Of a stretch of 64,000 nucleotides of DNA, positions 18,235-27,576 are shown in pieces. Numbering within the stretch: the stretch's first letter is position 1; each line of letters opens with the position of its first letter. The DNA is taken from positions 186,001 through 250,000 of the forward strand of contig NZ_JBHTCM010000010.1 in assembly GCF_042665545.1 (NCBI RefSeq), read 5' to 3'. The stretch is from Rhodocista pekingensis (GTDB lineage Bacteria; Pseudomonadota; Alphaproteobacteria; Azospirillales; Azospirillaceae). The translations under genes were made by a program, and so were the position numbers. The notes under the pieces are model-generated. The model saw nothing but the letters and a program-made list of their open reading frames with translations, had not been told where the DNA came from and did not search any database.

Positions 18235-20145
18235 TCAGTCCGCGGGCTTGTCCACGGCGTAGCCGATGGTCCGCAGGGCGTCCCCGATCTCCTCCAGGAT
18301 CATCGGGTCGTCGATCGTGGCCGGCATCTTCCAGGGCTCGGCATCGGCGATCTTCTGCATGGTCCCGCGCAGGATCTTGCCCGAGCGGGTCTTCGGCAGA
18401 CGGTCCACGACGATGGCCTGCTTGAAGCTGGCGACCGGGCCGATCTCGTCGCGCACCTTGGCAACGATCTCGCGCACGATCACCTCCGTCGGGCGGGTGA
18501 CACCGGCCTTCAGCACGACGAAGCCCAGCGGCACCTGGCCCTTCAACTGGTCCGCCACGCCGATCACGGCGCATTCCGCCACGTCGGGATGGCCGGCCAG
18601 CACCTCTTCCATGCCGCCGGTGGAGAGCCGGTGGCCCGCCACGTTGATGATGTCGTCGGTGCGGGCCATCACGTAGACGTAGCCGTCCACATCGACGAAG
18701 CCGGCGTCCGCCGTCTGGTAGTAGCCGGAGAACTCCGACAGGTAGCTCTTGCGGAAGCGGTCCTCGGCGTTCCAGAGGGTGGCCAGCGTGCCCGGCGGCA
18801 GCGGCAGCTTGCAGACGATGGCGCCGATGTCGCCGCGCTTCACCTCGTGGCCGTCCGCGCCCAGGATGCGGACGTCCCAGCCCGGCAGCGGCTTGCAGGT
18901 GCTGCCGTACTTGACCGGGAACAGGCCCAGGCCCAGCGGGTTGCCGGCGATGGGCCAGCCCGTCTCCGTCTGCCACCAGTGGTCGATCACGGGGACCTTC
19001 AGATGGTCCTCGGCCCAGTGCAGCGTGTCGGGGTCGCTGCGCTCGCCCGCCAGGAACAGGGCGCGCAGGCAGGAGACGTCGTAGTTCTTCAGCAAGAGCG
19101 CGTTCGGGTCGTCGCGCTTGATGGCGCGGAACGCGGTGGGCGCCGTGAACAGCGTCTGGATGCGGTACTCGCTGATCATGCGCCAGAAGGCGCCGGCGTC
19201 GGGCGTGCCGACCGGCTTGCCCTCGTAGATCACCGTGGTGCAGCCGTGCAGCAGCGGCGCGTAGACGATGTAGCTGTGGCCGACCACCCAGCCCACGTCC
19301 GAGGCGGCCCAGAACACCTCGCCCGGCTTCACGCCGTAGAAGTGCTCCATGGTCCATTTCAGCGCGACGGCGTGGCCGCCATTGTCGCGCACGACGCCCT
19401 TGGGCTGGCCCGTCGTGCCCGAGGTGTAGAGGATGTAGAGCGGGTCGGTGGCGGCGACCGGCACGCAGTCGGCCGGGGTCGTCGCGGCGACGGCGGCCTC
19501 CCAGTCGTGGTCGCGGCCGTCGATCAGGGCCGCCTGCTCCTGCGGACGTTGCAGGATGATGCAGGACTCGGGCTTGTGGGTCGCCTGCTCGATGGCGCCG
19601 TCGAGCATCGGCTTGTACTTCACCACCCGGCCCGGCTCGATGCCGCAGGAGGCGGAGACGATCACCTTGGGCTGGGCGTCGTTGATCCGGGTCGCCAGCT
19701 CGTGCGGAGCGAAGCCGCCGAAGACGACGGAATGGACCGCGCCCAGCCGGGCGCAGGCCAGCATGGCGACCAGCGCCTCCGGCACCATCGGCATGTAGAT
19801 CAGGACGCGGTCGCCCTTCACCACACCGCGGTCGCGCAGCGCACCGCCGAACAGCGCCACCTGGTCGCGGAACTCGCGGTAGGTCAGAATGCGCTTCGTG
19901 CCGGTGACGGGGCTGTCATAGATGATCGCCGGCTGGTCGGCACGGCCGCCCTCGACATGGCGGTCGATGGCGTTCCAGCAGGTGTTCAACTCGCCGCCGG
20001 CGAACCAGCGGTAGAGCGGGGCGCGGCTGTCGTCCAGCACGACGTCCCACGGCCTGATCCAGTCGATGTCCTTGGCGGCTTCTCCCCAGAAGCCAGCAGG
20101 ATCGGCCAGCGAGCGTTGGTGAAGCTCCTCATAGCGGGCCGGCAT
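18235..20145 (-). CDS. prpE: propionyl-CoA synthetase (acyl-adenylating)
   Basis: This 636-residue enzyme is of ACS/PrpE length. Motifs are the P-loop-like YTSGTTGQPKGVVRDNGGHAVAL, an aromatic-rich FWAASDVGWVVGHSYIVYAPLL segment characteristic of the PrpE branch, WWQTETGWPIAGN and the C-terminal PKTRSGKILRGTM. The lysine in the last motif is the catalytic residue commonly controlled by acetylation. It activates propionate (and some acetate) with ATP and CoA. Nearby bdh and patatin genes suggest a short-chain acyl / polyhydroxyalkanoate neighbourhood. Confidence 0.9.
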   Translation of the reverse strand: MPARYEELHQRSLADPAGFWGEAAKDIDWIRPWDVVLDDSRAPLYRWFAGGELNTCWNAIDRHVEGGRADQPAIIYDSPVTGTKRILTYREFRDQVALFGGALRDRGVVKGDRVLIYMPMVPEALVAMLACARLGAVHSVVFGGFAPHELATRINDAQPKVIVSASCGIEPGRVVKYKPMLDGAIEQATHKPESCIILQRPQEQAALIDGRDHDWEAAVAATTPADCVPVAATDPLYILYTSGTTGQPKGVVRDNGGHAVALKWTMEHFYGVKPGEVFWAASDVGWVVGHSYIVYAPLLHGCTTVIYEGKPVGTPDAGAFWRMISEYRIQTLFTAPTAFRAIKRDDPNALLLKNYDVSCLRALFLAGERSDPDTLHWAEDHLKVPVIDHWWQTETGWPIAGNPLGLGLFPVKYGSTCKPLPGWDVRILGADGHEVKRGDIGAIVCKLPLPPGTLATLWNAEDRFRKSYLSEFSGYYQTADAGFVDVDGYVYVMARTDDIINVAGHRLSTGGMEEVLAGHPDVAECAVIGVADQLKGQVPLGFVVLKAGVTRPTEVIVREIVAKVRDEIGPVASFKQAIVVDRLPKTRSGKILRGTMQKIADAEPWKMPATIDDPMILEEIGDALRTIGYAVDKPAD

Positions 20146-20421
20146 TGATGCCTCCTCAGAATTTCTCCGCCACGCGCAGATTCCGCACGCGCAGCGTGTT
20201 GGCTCTCGCTTGTCGCCAAGCGCAATTAGGGCGTGTCAACTCCGCCATGACAATGGGGAAAAGGCAAAGCCCCGCACCTGACCGGGCGACCCCGGACGCC
20301 CGCGACCCTTCCGGTCCGGCGCCCGCGACGCCATGACATAGGTCATATCAGCGCTGGCTGTTGAAGCATTTTGCTTCCCGCGGCGATGCACCGCGGTTTA
20401 GAAGTGGGCCCCCGGCGCCAT

Positions 20422-20799
20422 ATGCCGGTAATTTCCGTAGCATATGCCCATGACATGATCGTCGAGAACCGCCGTATCATCTTCTCGCCGGAGGCTGTCC
20501 GCGAGGCCGTGAAACTGTACCGTGAGTCGTTCCCCCAGAAGCAGCCGCCCGGCGTGCTCGGGCCGATCATCCTCCGCAATCAGGCGCCCCTGGCGCTGGG
20601 GATCTCCGTCCAGGCGGTCGGGGCCAGCAACTTCCGGGAGATAGAGATGGCGGAGACGGAGATCGCCGCCATGCTGATCCTCTACTGCCGCCGCCTGAAG
20701 ATCCCCCTGCCCCGCGCCAGCTCCAAATCGATGGAGGCGCAGAACGACAGCCTGGTGCTGTCGATCACCAAGGTGCTGCCGGTCGTTCCGGCTGCCTGA
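20422..20799 (+). CDS. conserved hypothetical protein
   Basis: This protein of about 125 residues is not recognised. It has an early segment IVENRRIIFSPEAVREAVKLYRESFP, a central NQAPLALGISVQAV stretch and a REIEMAETEIAAMLILYCRRLKIPLPR helix, and no signal peptide. Codon use looks like that of its neighbours, and the + frame is better than its overlaps. The start is uncertain: ATGs at 20371, 20422 and 20455 all lack a good ribosome-binding site. The 20146-20421 region before it holds a short inverted repeat ATGAC/GTCAT (20333-20346) and nothing else clear. Confidence 0.55.
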   Translation: MPVISVAYAHDMIVENRRIIFSPEAVREAVKLYRESFPQKQPPGVLGPIILRNQAPLALGISVQAVGASNFREIEMAETEIAAMLILYCRRLKIPLPRASSKSMEAQNDSLVLSITKVLPVVPAA

Positions 20800-20818
20800 T
20801 CGCCCGTCGCGGACGGGA

Positions 20819-21901
20819 TCAGGCGAAGAAGCGCTCGACCTCGAAGCTGCTGGCCCGGCCGACGCTGGCGAACCGCTCCTCCAGCCAGCGCGAGGCGGCG
20901 GCGCGGCCGAGATCGCGCAGCTCCGTGAGGAAACCCCAGTCGGCGTTCAGCTTGCTGGACACCCCCAGCACCGCCATCGCCGCCTCCGCCTCGATCCGGT
21001 GCAGGAACAGGGCGCGCATGCCCGCCTCCTCCTCCGTCAGCCGCCCGGCGGCGAGCAGCCGGTTGACCAGCTCCAGCGAGCGCAGCTCACGCAGGAAGGT
21101 GCCGTTGAAGCCGATCTCGTTCATCCGGTCGATGATCGCCGTCGGCGTCGTCGGCACCGCCGGGCGGGCGATCGGCGTCACCTGCACGATCAGGACGTCG
21201 CGGGCGGCGCACTCGTGGATCAGGGGATAGATGGTCGGGTTGCCCATGTAGCCGCCGTCCCAGTAATGCTCCCCGTCGATCTCCACGGCCTGGAACAGGA
21301 AGGGCAGGCAGGCCGAGGCGACCAGGCAGTCGGCCGACAGCTCCCGGCCCTTGAAGACCTTGAGCTTGCTCTCCCGCACGTTGGTGGCGCCGACATAGAG
21401 GCGCACGTCCGCCGCCTCGCGCAGGACGTCGAAGTCGATCAGCCCGCGCAGGATCTCCCGCATCGGGTTCAGGCCCAGCGGGTTGAACTGGTAGGGGCTC
21501 ATCATCCGGACCAGCAGGTCGAAGCCGGCATAGACCGGGTGGGCCTCCAGGTGCGGGTCGCCGGTGAAGCGCGACATCCAGGACGGGTTCCAGGGGCCGA
21601 CGGCGTTGGCCTTGGCCAGCCGCCGCCAGAGCCGGTAGAGCTGGCCGCGCGCCTCTTCCCGGCCGCCGGTCAGCAGCCCGTAGGCCAGCATGGCGCCGTT
21701 CATGGCGCCGGCGCTGGTGCCGCTGATGCCCTCGAAGACGAGCCGCCCGTCCTCCAGCAGCCGGTCGAGCACGCCCCAGGTGAAGGCGCCATGGGCGCCG
21801 CCGCCCTGGAGGGCGAGGTTCACCGTGCGGGTCCCCGCCGCGGTATCCTGGTCCCCGGACCGTTCCGGTGCCGCCGCACCCTCGACCATGCCGTCCTTCA
21901 C
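20819..21901 (-). CDS. patatin-like phospholipase family protein
   Basis: This protein of about 360 residues has the patatin catalytic set: oxyanion-hole GGGAHGAF, nucleophile motif GTSAG (Ser) and DGG with the catalytic Asp. Patatins hydrolyse acyl esters. In alphaproteobacteria a patatin beside 3-hydroxybutyrate dehydrogenase is common and has been linked with polyhydroxybutyrate or lipid metabolism. The GTG at 21901 is used; an ATG at 21889 with AAGGA 4 nt upstream is equally possible. Three perfect 15-bp repeats lie in its leader, between it and bdh. Confidence 0.85.
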   Translation of the reverse strand: MKDGMVEGAAAPERSGDQDTAAGTRTVNLALQGGGAHGAFTWGVLDRLLEDGRLVFEGISGTSAGAMNGAMLAYGLLTGGREEARGQLYRLWRRLAKANAVGPWNPSWMSRFTGDPHLEAHPVYAGFDLLVRMMSPYQFNPLGLNPMREILRGLIDFDVLREAADVRLYVGATNVRESKLKVFKGRELSADCLVASACLPFLFQAVEIDGEHYWDGGYMGNPTIYPLIHECAARDVLIVQVTPIARPAVPTTPTAIIDRMNEIGFNGTFLRELRSLELVNRLLAAGRLTEEEAGMRALFLHRIEAEAAMAVLGVSSKLNADWGFLTELRDLGRAAASRWLEERFASVGRASSFEVERFFA

Positions 21902-21911
21902 AGTGTCCGTT

Positions 21912-21956
21912 GCCTCATGTCAGGGGGCCTCATGTCAGGGGGCCTCATGTCAGGGG
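21912..21956. repeat. three perfect 15-bp tandem repeats
   Basis: The unit GCCTCATGTCAGGGG occurs three times without change between the bdh stop and the patatin start. On the minus strand each copy carries ATGAGG. Confidence 0.95.
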
Positions 21957-21984
21957 ACTGGTCCGGGGCGCGCCGGGCGGGCCG

Positions 21985-22767
21985 CTACTGGGCCGTCCAG
22001 CCGCCATCCACCGGCAGCGAGGCGCCGGTCAGGTTGGCGGCGGCCGGGCCGCAGAGGAAGACGGCCAGCTCGCCGAGCTGTTCCGGGGTGGTGAACGCCT
22101 TGGAGGGCTGCTTCTCCGAGAGCAGCCGCACCTCCGCTTCCTGGGCCGGGATGCCCTCCCGCTCGGCCAGCGCATCGATCTGCTTCTGCACCAGCGGGGT
22201 CAGCACCCAGCCGGGGCAGATCGCGTTGCAGGTGATGCCGCTGCCCGCCGTCTCCAGCGCCACCACCTTGGTCAGCCCGACGATGCCGTGCTTGGCCGCG
22301 ACATAGGCCGACTTGTTGACGGAGGCGACCAGCCCGTGGGCGCTGGCGATGTTGACGATGCGGCCCCAGCCGCGCGCCTTCATGTGCGGCAGCGCCAGCC
22401 GGATGCCATGGAAGGCGGAGGACAGGTTGATGGCGATGACGGCGTCCCAGCGGTCCACCGGGAACTGGTCCACCGCGGCCGTGTGCTGGATGCCGGCATT
22501 GTTGACCAGCACGTCCACGCCGCCGAACCGCTCGGCACAGGCGGCGACCAGCGCCTCGATCTCCGCCGGCTTCGCCATGTCGGCGCCGTGGTGAATGACG
22601 CCGACGCCGAAGTCCGTCTCGATGCCGCGGCGCAACTCCTCGATCGCGGCCGCCTCGCCGAAGCCGTTCAGTACGATGTCCGCCCCGGCCCGCGCGAGCG
22701 AGCGGGCGATCCCCAGCCCGATCCCGCTGGTCGATCCCGTGACGATGGCCGCCTTGCCCTTCAGCAT
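21985..22767 (-). CDS. bdhA: 3-hydroxybutyrate dehydrogenase (SDR family)
   Basis: This 260-residue classical SDR has the NAD-binding TGSTSGIGLGIA, the NNAG motif (VNNAGIQHTA) and the catalytic Ser/Tyr/Lys set (IVNIASAHG, then SAYVAAKHG). It has features seen in D-3-hydroxybutyrate dehydrogenases: the GIQHTA and HGLVAS segments and a WVLTPLVQKQI stretch. It oxidises 3-hydroxybutyrate to acetoacetate with NAD+, a step in polyhydroxybutyrate use. The patatin gene follows on the same strand and is probably in the same operon. Confidence 0.88.
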   Translation of the reverse strand: MLKGKAAIVTGSTSGIGLGIARSLARAGADIVLNGFGEAAAIEELRRGIETDFGVGVIHHGADMAKPAEIEALVAACAERFGGVDVLVNNAGIQHTAAVDQFPVDRWDAVIAINLSSAFHGIRLALPHMKARGWGRIVNIASAHGLVASVNKSAYVAAKHGIVGLTKVVALETAGSGITCNAICPGWVLTPLVQKQIDALAEREGIPAQEAEVRLLSEKQPSKAFTTPEQLGELAVFLCGPAAANLTGASLPVDGGWTAQ

Positions 22768-22879
22768 GACCGTCTCCTCCCCTGATCGTGTCTTCCCGGA
22801 AGGAATAGCGGAGACGGGCCGGCCGTTCCACCGCCGACCTGCGGCGACGCGCCAGGGACAATGGACCGGTGCCGGTTAC

Positions 22880-25800
22880 CTACTGCTTAAGCCGGTCGAG
22901 GATGGCATCGTCCGGGGCCGTCCCCCGGCCCTCCGGCGGGCCGCCCCCCGGCGGGGCGGCGGCAGGGCGGGCGGCAGGGCGGGCCGCCACCCAGGCCAGC
23001 AGCGCGTCCGCCGCCAGCGTCCGTTCCGGACCGGCGAGCGGGCCGGCGAGGTCCAGCGTGAAGGGCGGCGCCCCGTCCGGCCGGGCCGGCCGCACCACCG
23101 CCGACAGCCGCACGGTATCGGTCAGCGGGTCCAGCACCCCGTCCACCGTGAGGGACCCGGCCGGCCCCACGGCCAGCAGCCCGCTGCTGCCCGGCGTCCC
23201 GGCGGCGAACGCCAGATCGCCGGACAGGCGGGTGAGCGGCGTGCGACCGGCAGCGACCGCCGCGGCCAGCCGCCGCCCGGCGTCCCGGGCATCGGGGGAC
23301 CCGTCAAGCGCCGCGGCGGCGCGGTCGAGGTCGAGACCGCTCAGAACCGTGTCGGTGACGGCCACCTGCCCCTGCCCGGTCAGGCTGCGCAGCACACCGG
23401 CGGCGTCCGGGCCGGCGCCCCGGCCCTTGACGCTGAGGTCCAGACGGCCGCCGGACAGGGCCAGCCCGCGGTCCCGGCCGGGCGGCCGATCGGGCAGGGC
23501 CGCCCCCGCCAGTTCCAGCCGCAGGTCCCCCTCCAGCGGGGGCGGCGGCCCCTCCCCCTCCGGCGGCTCCTGGACAAGCCGGAGAGCGGTCTCCAGACGC
23601 CCGCCGCGCCAGGTTGCCCGCAGCCGCTCCAGCTCCAGCTCCCCGTCGCCGGCGGCGACGCGGAGAGATGCCCCCTCGACGGTGGCCCCGGCGAGGGTCA
23701 GGCTCTGCGCCTCGATCTCCGCCTCGCCGTCCAGGTTCCGGGTCCAGGACAGATCCCAGGGTGACCCGCCGGCCGCCGCCAGGGCGGGGGCGAGACGGTC
23801 GAGGTCGAGCGGTCCCGTCACCAGGGATGCCCGCACCCGCGGCAGATCGCCGGAGCGGTCCAGCGCCACCCGGCCGGTCACGGCCGTCGGGCCCAGCGTC
23901 CCCTGGATGGCATCGACGGTCAGCTCCGGCCAGGTGCCCGTGAGGGCGGCGAAGATCTCTATCCCTCCCGGCGCGGCGGCAGGCCGCCACTCCGGCCACC
24001 AGAGCCGGCCGGCCCGCACCGCATCCGGCAGGGTCGTCCGCAGCCTGAGATCGAGCGCCGGGGTCCCGTCGGTCCCCGCCAGGGTGCCGGCGGCCTGGAC
24101 CGTCCCGCCCAACAGCCCGGCCTCCGCCTCCAGCGCCATGCGGGCGGCATCGCCGGCCAGCCGGGCCTCCAGCGTGACCGGACCGAGCCGGTCCGGCGCC
24201 ACCGGCGGCGGCAAAGCCAGCACCCGGAACAGCGGTGCCAGCGTTCCGGTCCGGGCGCTGACGGTCAGGTCGGTGAGGCCGCCCAGCAGCGGCTCGCCCA
24301 CGCGGCCGGCGATACGGCCGGCGACGCCGGCCGCGGACTCCGCCGACAGGTCGCGCAGGGTCAGGGCGCCGTCCCGGACGGTGGCGGAGAGGACCAGCCC
24401 CTCGACCGGGACCCCGCCCGCCGTCAGGTGCCCGAGGCGGGCGTCGAGATCGAGGTCCAGCGCCTCCAGCCGGTCGGCCCAGGCGCGCGGATCGACCTTC
24501 CCGTCCCCGGCGGGGCGGTAGGCGTCCAGGTCCAGCCGGTCGGCCATGAGGTTCAGGCCCAGGGCGGGCCGGTCCCCGGCGGTCCACGACACGGCCCCGG
24601 TCAGGGCGGTGGTGTCGAGGCTGCCGGACAGATCGGTCAGGCGGAAGGCCGCGGGCGTGCCGGCCAGCCGGCCGGTGAGCGCCGCCGTCCGCAGCCGCTC
24701 GGCCGGGATGTCCGCCGTGTCCAGCCCCATCCAGGCCAGGGTGGTGCGCAGGTCCGCCGTCTCCAGCGTCACGGCAGTGTCCGCCCGGGGAGAACCGTCG
24801 GCGGCGGACAGGCGGCCCGAGGCCGTCAGCACGGTGTCTCCCGGCAGCACGATTCCGGCTGCCTCCAGAACCAGGCCCCCGTCCTCCAGCCGGCCGCGCA
24901 GGCGGGCGTCGCGCAGCAGGGCGCGTTCCCAGACGATGTGGTCCGCCGCGAGATCCAGCGCCAGCACCGCCGGCAGCGGCAGGGGAGTCACCGCACCGGC
25001 ATCGGCAGCATCCGCGGGGGCACCGGGCAGCCAGTCGTCCAGAGCCAGGGGCGAGAGGGCCAGGGACAGCCGCGCCGGATCGTCCGCGGTGGCGACGGCG
25101 GGCAGGACCAGGGTGGCGGTGCCGCGCGTCTCCCCCATCCGCAGGTCGATCCCCTTCAGGGTGTAGCGCCCGCCTGCGACCGTCAGGGACGCCGCGGCGT
25201 TGAAAGGCTGGTCGGCCGCGGCCGGCAGCCTCTCGGGCAGGCGCCATCCCAGCCCGGCCGCTGCGGCGCGGAGGAGCGATGCCAGCCGCTCCCCCTCCGC
25301 GCGCAGGTCTCCCTGCAACCGGGCCGGGTCGCCGTCCGGCACGACGCCGGCGAAACGGACCTGTCCCTTGCCGTCGGGCACGCCCAGCGTGGCCCGCACC
25401 GGCACGGTGGCGCCGGGGGCGATGCGGCCGGTGGTGACGTCCAGGGTCAGCGGCACCCCGTCGAGGCTGAAGCTGCCGGCCACGTTGAAGGGCCCCTGCG
25501 GCCCGCCGGCATCCACCGAGCCGCGGATGGAGACCAGATCCAGCCGGCGGCCGTCCGCGGCTTCCAGGGTCAGGGTGCCGCGATGGATCGTCATGCGGTC
25601 GAGCTGCACCGTCCCGCCCAGGGCGGACAGGTCGATCGGACCGATGCGGCCGCCGTCGGGGCGGAACTCGATCCGCATGCGCGGATCGACCAGCGCCAGC
25701 TTCTCGATCTGCACCCGCCCCCCCAGGAGCGGCAGCAGCCGCACCTTCACTTCCACCGTCCCGACCCTGGCCAGGGGCGGGCGGCCGGGCTCCGCCCCCG

Positions 25801-26014
25801 GCTCCGACAGCGAAACGTCACCGGCCAGCAGCGTCGGGGAGGGCAGCAGCGTCAGGTCCAGATCGCCGGCGATGGTGACGTCGCGCCCCGTGGTGGTGGC
25901 CAGCAGCCCGGCCAGCTCGGGCCGGAAGCGGTTCCAGTCCACCAGAGCCGGGGCCAGCAGCACCGTCGCCAGGACCAGGACCAGTCCGGCGGCAGCGGTC
26001 AGGGGCTTTCTCAC
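22880..26014 (-). CDS. AsmA family protein
   Basis: This 1044-residue protein has an N-terminal membrane helix (TAAAGLVLVLATVLLAPALVDWNRF), followed by the AsmA signature (DVTIAGDLDLTLLPSPTLLAGDVSLS). Long repetitive beta-rich stretches of the TamB/AsmA bridge type follow (SLDGVPLTLDVTTG, TLEAADGR and similar). AsmA-like proteins span the periplasm and help outer-membrane lipid homeostasis. A Pro-rich tail ends the protein. It is transcribed toward bdh with about 110 bp between. The product is large but in keeping with the family. Confidence 0.88.
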   Translation of the reverse strand: MRKPLTAAAGLVLVLATVLLAPALVDWNRFRPELAGLLATTTGRDVTIAGDLDLTLLPSPTLLAGDVSLSEPGAEPGRPPLARVGTVEVKVRLLPLLGGRVQIEKLALVDPRMRIEFRPDGGRIGPIDLSALGGTVQLDRMTIHRGTLTLEAADGRRLDLVSIRGSVDAGGPQGPFNVAGSFSLDGVPLTLDVTTGRIAPGATVPVRATLGVPDGKGQVRFAGVVPDGDPARLQGDLRAEGERLASLLRAAAAGLGWRLPERLPAAADQPFNAAASLTVAGGRYTLKGIDLRMGETRGTATLVLPAVATADDPARLSLALSPLALDDWLPGAPADAADAGAVTPLPLPAVLALDLAADHIVWERALLRDARLRGRLEDGGLVLEAAGIVLPGDTVLTASGRLSAADGSPRADTAVTLETADLRTTLAWMGLDTADIPAERLRTAALTGRLAGTPAAFRLTDLSGSLDTTALTGAVSWTAGDRPALGLNLMADRLDLDAYRPAGDGKVDPRAWADRLEALDLDLDARLGHLTAGGVPVEGLVLSATVRDGALTLRDLSAESAAGVAGRIAGRVGEPLLGGLTDLTVSARTGTLAPLFRVLALPPPVAPDRLGPVTLEARLAGDAARMALEAEAGLLGGTVQAAGTLAGTDGTPALDLRLRTTLPDAVRAGRLWWPEWRPAAAPGGIEIFAALTGTWPELTVDAIQGTLGPTAVTGRVALDRSGDLPRVRASLVTGPLDLDRLAPALAAAGGSPWDLSWTRNLDGEAEIEAQSLTLAGATVEGASLRVAAGDGELELERLRATWRGGRLETALRLVQEPPEGEGPPPPLEGDLRLELAGAALPDRPPGRDRGLALSGGRLDLSVKGRGAGPDAAGVLRSLTGQGQVAVTDTVLSGLDLDRAAAALDGSPDARDAGRRLAAAVAAGRTPLTRLSGDLAFAAGTPGSSGLLAVGPAGSLTVDGVLDPLTDTVRLSAVVRPARPDGAPPFTLDLAGPLAGPERTLAADALLAWVAARPAARPAAAPPGGGPPEGRGTAPDDAILDRLKQ

Positions 26015-26165
26015 GAGGCGTCGTCCCGTCGGAAGAGTGATGCCCTCGCCCTTTCCGGGCCGGGCGTCGGAGGGTAAACTGGGGATCGCGTTCTAGGGCG
26101 CAAATGTGGCGTCCACCGGGCGCACGCAAGGGCGACGGAGCGTTCCGGAAGCGCCGGGCGTTCAG

Positions 26166-26225
26166 TCGCGGCAAGGCTCCGGACGGCAAGGTACCGGACG
26201 GCAGAGTGCCTGACGGCACGGATGC
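26166..26225. repeat. four imperfect 15-bp tandem repeats
   Basis: Units such as GGACGGCAAGGTACC, GGACGGCAGAGTGCC and TGACGGCACGGATGC follow each other with a 15-bp period, just upstream of the DUF4169 gene. Confidence 0.8.
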
Positions 26226-26246
26226 GACACGGGCAGGGAGGGTCCC

Positions 26247-26429
26247 ATGGGGGAGGTCGTCAACCTCAACCGCTACCGCAAGCAGCGCAGCCGCGCCGAA
26301 CGCGAGAAGGAGGCTGCCGCCAACCGGGCGAAACACGGCCGGACCAAGGCCGAGCGGCATCACCACGCGATGCAGCAGTCCAAGGACGCCACCGACCTGG
26401 AACAGCACCGGCTGGACCGGGACGAGTGA
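26247..26429 (+). CDS. DUF4169 family small protein
   Basis: This 60-residue, very basic and acidic helical protein begins GEVVNLNRYRKQRSRAEREKEAAANRAKHGRTKAER, the recognisable DUF4169 pattern found in alphaproteobacteria. A GGGAGGGTCCC ribosome-binding site precedes the ATG. The function of the family is not known; the charge pattern would fit nucleic-acid contact, but that is speculative. Confidence 0.8.
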   Translation: MGEVVNLNRYRKQRSRAEREKEAAANRAKHGRTKAERHHHAMQQSKDATDLEQHRLDRDE

Positions 26430-26453
26430 CCGGGACAGAGGGTCGGCCCGCCC

Positions 26454-26520
26454 TCAGCGCGGAGGGTCCGTCAGCGCGGAGGGTCTGTCAGCGCGAAGGA
26501 CCCGTCAGCGCGGGCGGTTG
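26454..26520. repeat. 17-bp tandem repeats at the end of purK
   Basis: TCAGCGC recurs at 26454, 26471, 26488 and 26505 with a 17-bp period (units TCAGCGCGGAGGGTCCG, TCAGCGCGGAGGGTCTG and more diverged copies). The last copy contains the purK stop codon. Confidence 0.85.
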
Positions 26521-27572
26521 ACATGCCCCATCTTGCGCCCCGGCCGGGCCTGCGCCTTGCCGTAGAGGTGCAGCTTGGCCCCCGGTTCGGCCAGCAGCGC
26601 GGGCCACTGCGCCACCTCGTCCCCGATCAGGTTCTTCATCCGGGCCGGGGCACGCACGCCGGTCGGCCCCAGCGGCAGGCCGCAGACCGCGCGGACGAGC
26701 TGCTCGAACTGGCAGGTCTCCGCGAAATCCATGGTCCAGTGGCCGGAATTGTGCGGCCGCGGGGCGATCTCGTTGACCAGCACGCGGCCGTCGCGGGTGA
26801 CGAACATCTCCACCGCCAGCAGCCCGACGACGCCCAGCGCCTCGGCCAGCGCGCGGGCGATGCGGTCGGCCTCCGCCGCAATGGGGGGCGCGATGTCGGC
26901 CGGGGCCAGCGTCTCGTCCAGGATGCCGGCGCGGTGGCGGTTCTCCACCGCCGGCCAGGCCGCCATCACCCCGTCCTCGCGGCGGGCGACGATGACGGAA
27001 ACCTCCAGCGCGAAGTCCACCCAGCCTTCCAGGATGCCCTCGGGCGCGCCCATCTCCGCCCAGGCCGCGGCCAGATCGGTGCCGGGTGCGAGCCGGACCT
27101 GCCCCTTGCCGTCATAGCCCATGCGGGTGGACTTCAGCACCGACGGGGTGCCCAGCGCGGCCACGGCCTCGGCCAGCCCGGCAGCGTCGCGCACGGCGCG
27201 GAAGGGCGCCGTGCCGATGCCCAGGGCGTTGGCGAAGCCCTTCTCCCGCAGCCGGTCCTGCGCCACCGCCAGCACGCCGGCGCCGGGATGCACGGGCACC
27301 CGCTCGGCCAGGAAGGACACGGCCTCCGTCGGGATGTTCTCCCACTCCAGCGTCACGACATCGACGGCGGCGGCGAAGCGGGTCAGGGCGTCGCGGTCGG
27401 TGTAGTCGGTGACGATGGTGGCCTCGGCCGCGACCTGGGCGCAGGGCCCCTCCGCCTCATGCGTGAAGACATGGGTGCGGTAGCCCAGCCGGGCCGCCGC
27501 CAGCGCCGTCATGCGGCCGAGCTGGCCGCCGCCCAGCATGCCGAGGGTGGCGCCCGGCGCGATCGTCCGCAT
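26505..27572 (-). CDS. purK: 5-(carboxyamino)imidazole ribonucleotide synthase
   Basis: This 355-residue ATP-grasp enzyme begins MRTIAPGATLGMLGGGQLGRM. It contains VVTLEWENIPTEAV, KSTRMGYDGKGQ, EMFVTRDGRVLVNEIAPRPHNSGHWT and a TCQFEQLVRAVCGLPLG segment, all typical of PurK. It carboxylates AIR with ATP and bicarbonate in de novo purine synthesis. The start at 27572 lies 4 nt downstream of the purE stop, so the two are coupled; the product feeds PurE directly. Confidence 0.95.
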   Translation of the reverse strand: MRTIAPGATLGMLGGGQLGRMTALAAARLGYRTHVFTHEAEGPCAQVAAEATIVTDYTDRDALTRFAAAVDVVTLEWENIPTEAVSFLAERVPVHPGAGVLAVAQDRLREKGFANALGIGTAPFRAVRDAAGLAEAVAALGTPSVLKSTRMGYDGKGQVRLAPGTDLAAAWAEMGAPEGILEGWVDFALEVSVIVARREDGVMAAWPAVENRHRAGILDETLAPADIAPPIAAEADRIARALAEALGVVGLLAVEMFVTRDGRVLVNEIAPRPHNSGHWTMDFAETCQFEQLVRAVCGLPLGPTGVRAPARMKNLIGDEVAQWPALLAEPGAKLHLYGKAQARPGRKMGHVNRPR

Positions 27573-27576
27573 GACG

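Noticed and set aside
17455..20148. 897-residue plus-strand frame opposite the sigma factor and prpE genes
   Set aside because: It mirrors well-supported minus-strand genes and has the antisense composition (RQG, HRR, LRR stretches).
21912..21956. CRISPR array
   Set aside because: The 15-bp units are directly adjacent with no spacers and are too short; no cas genes are present.
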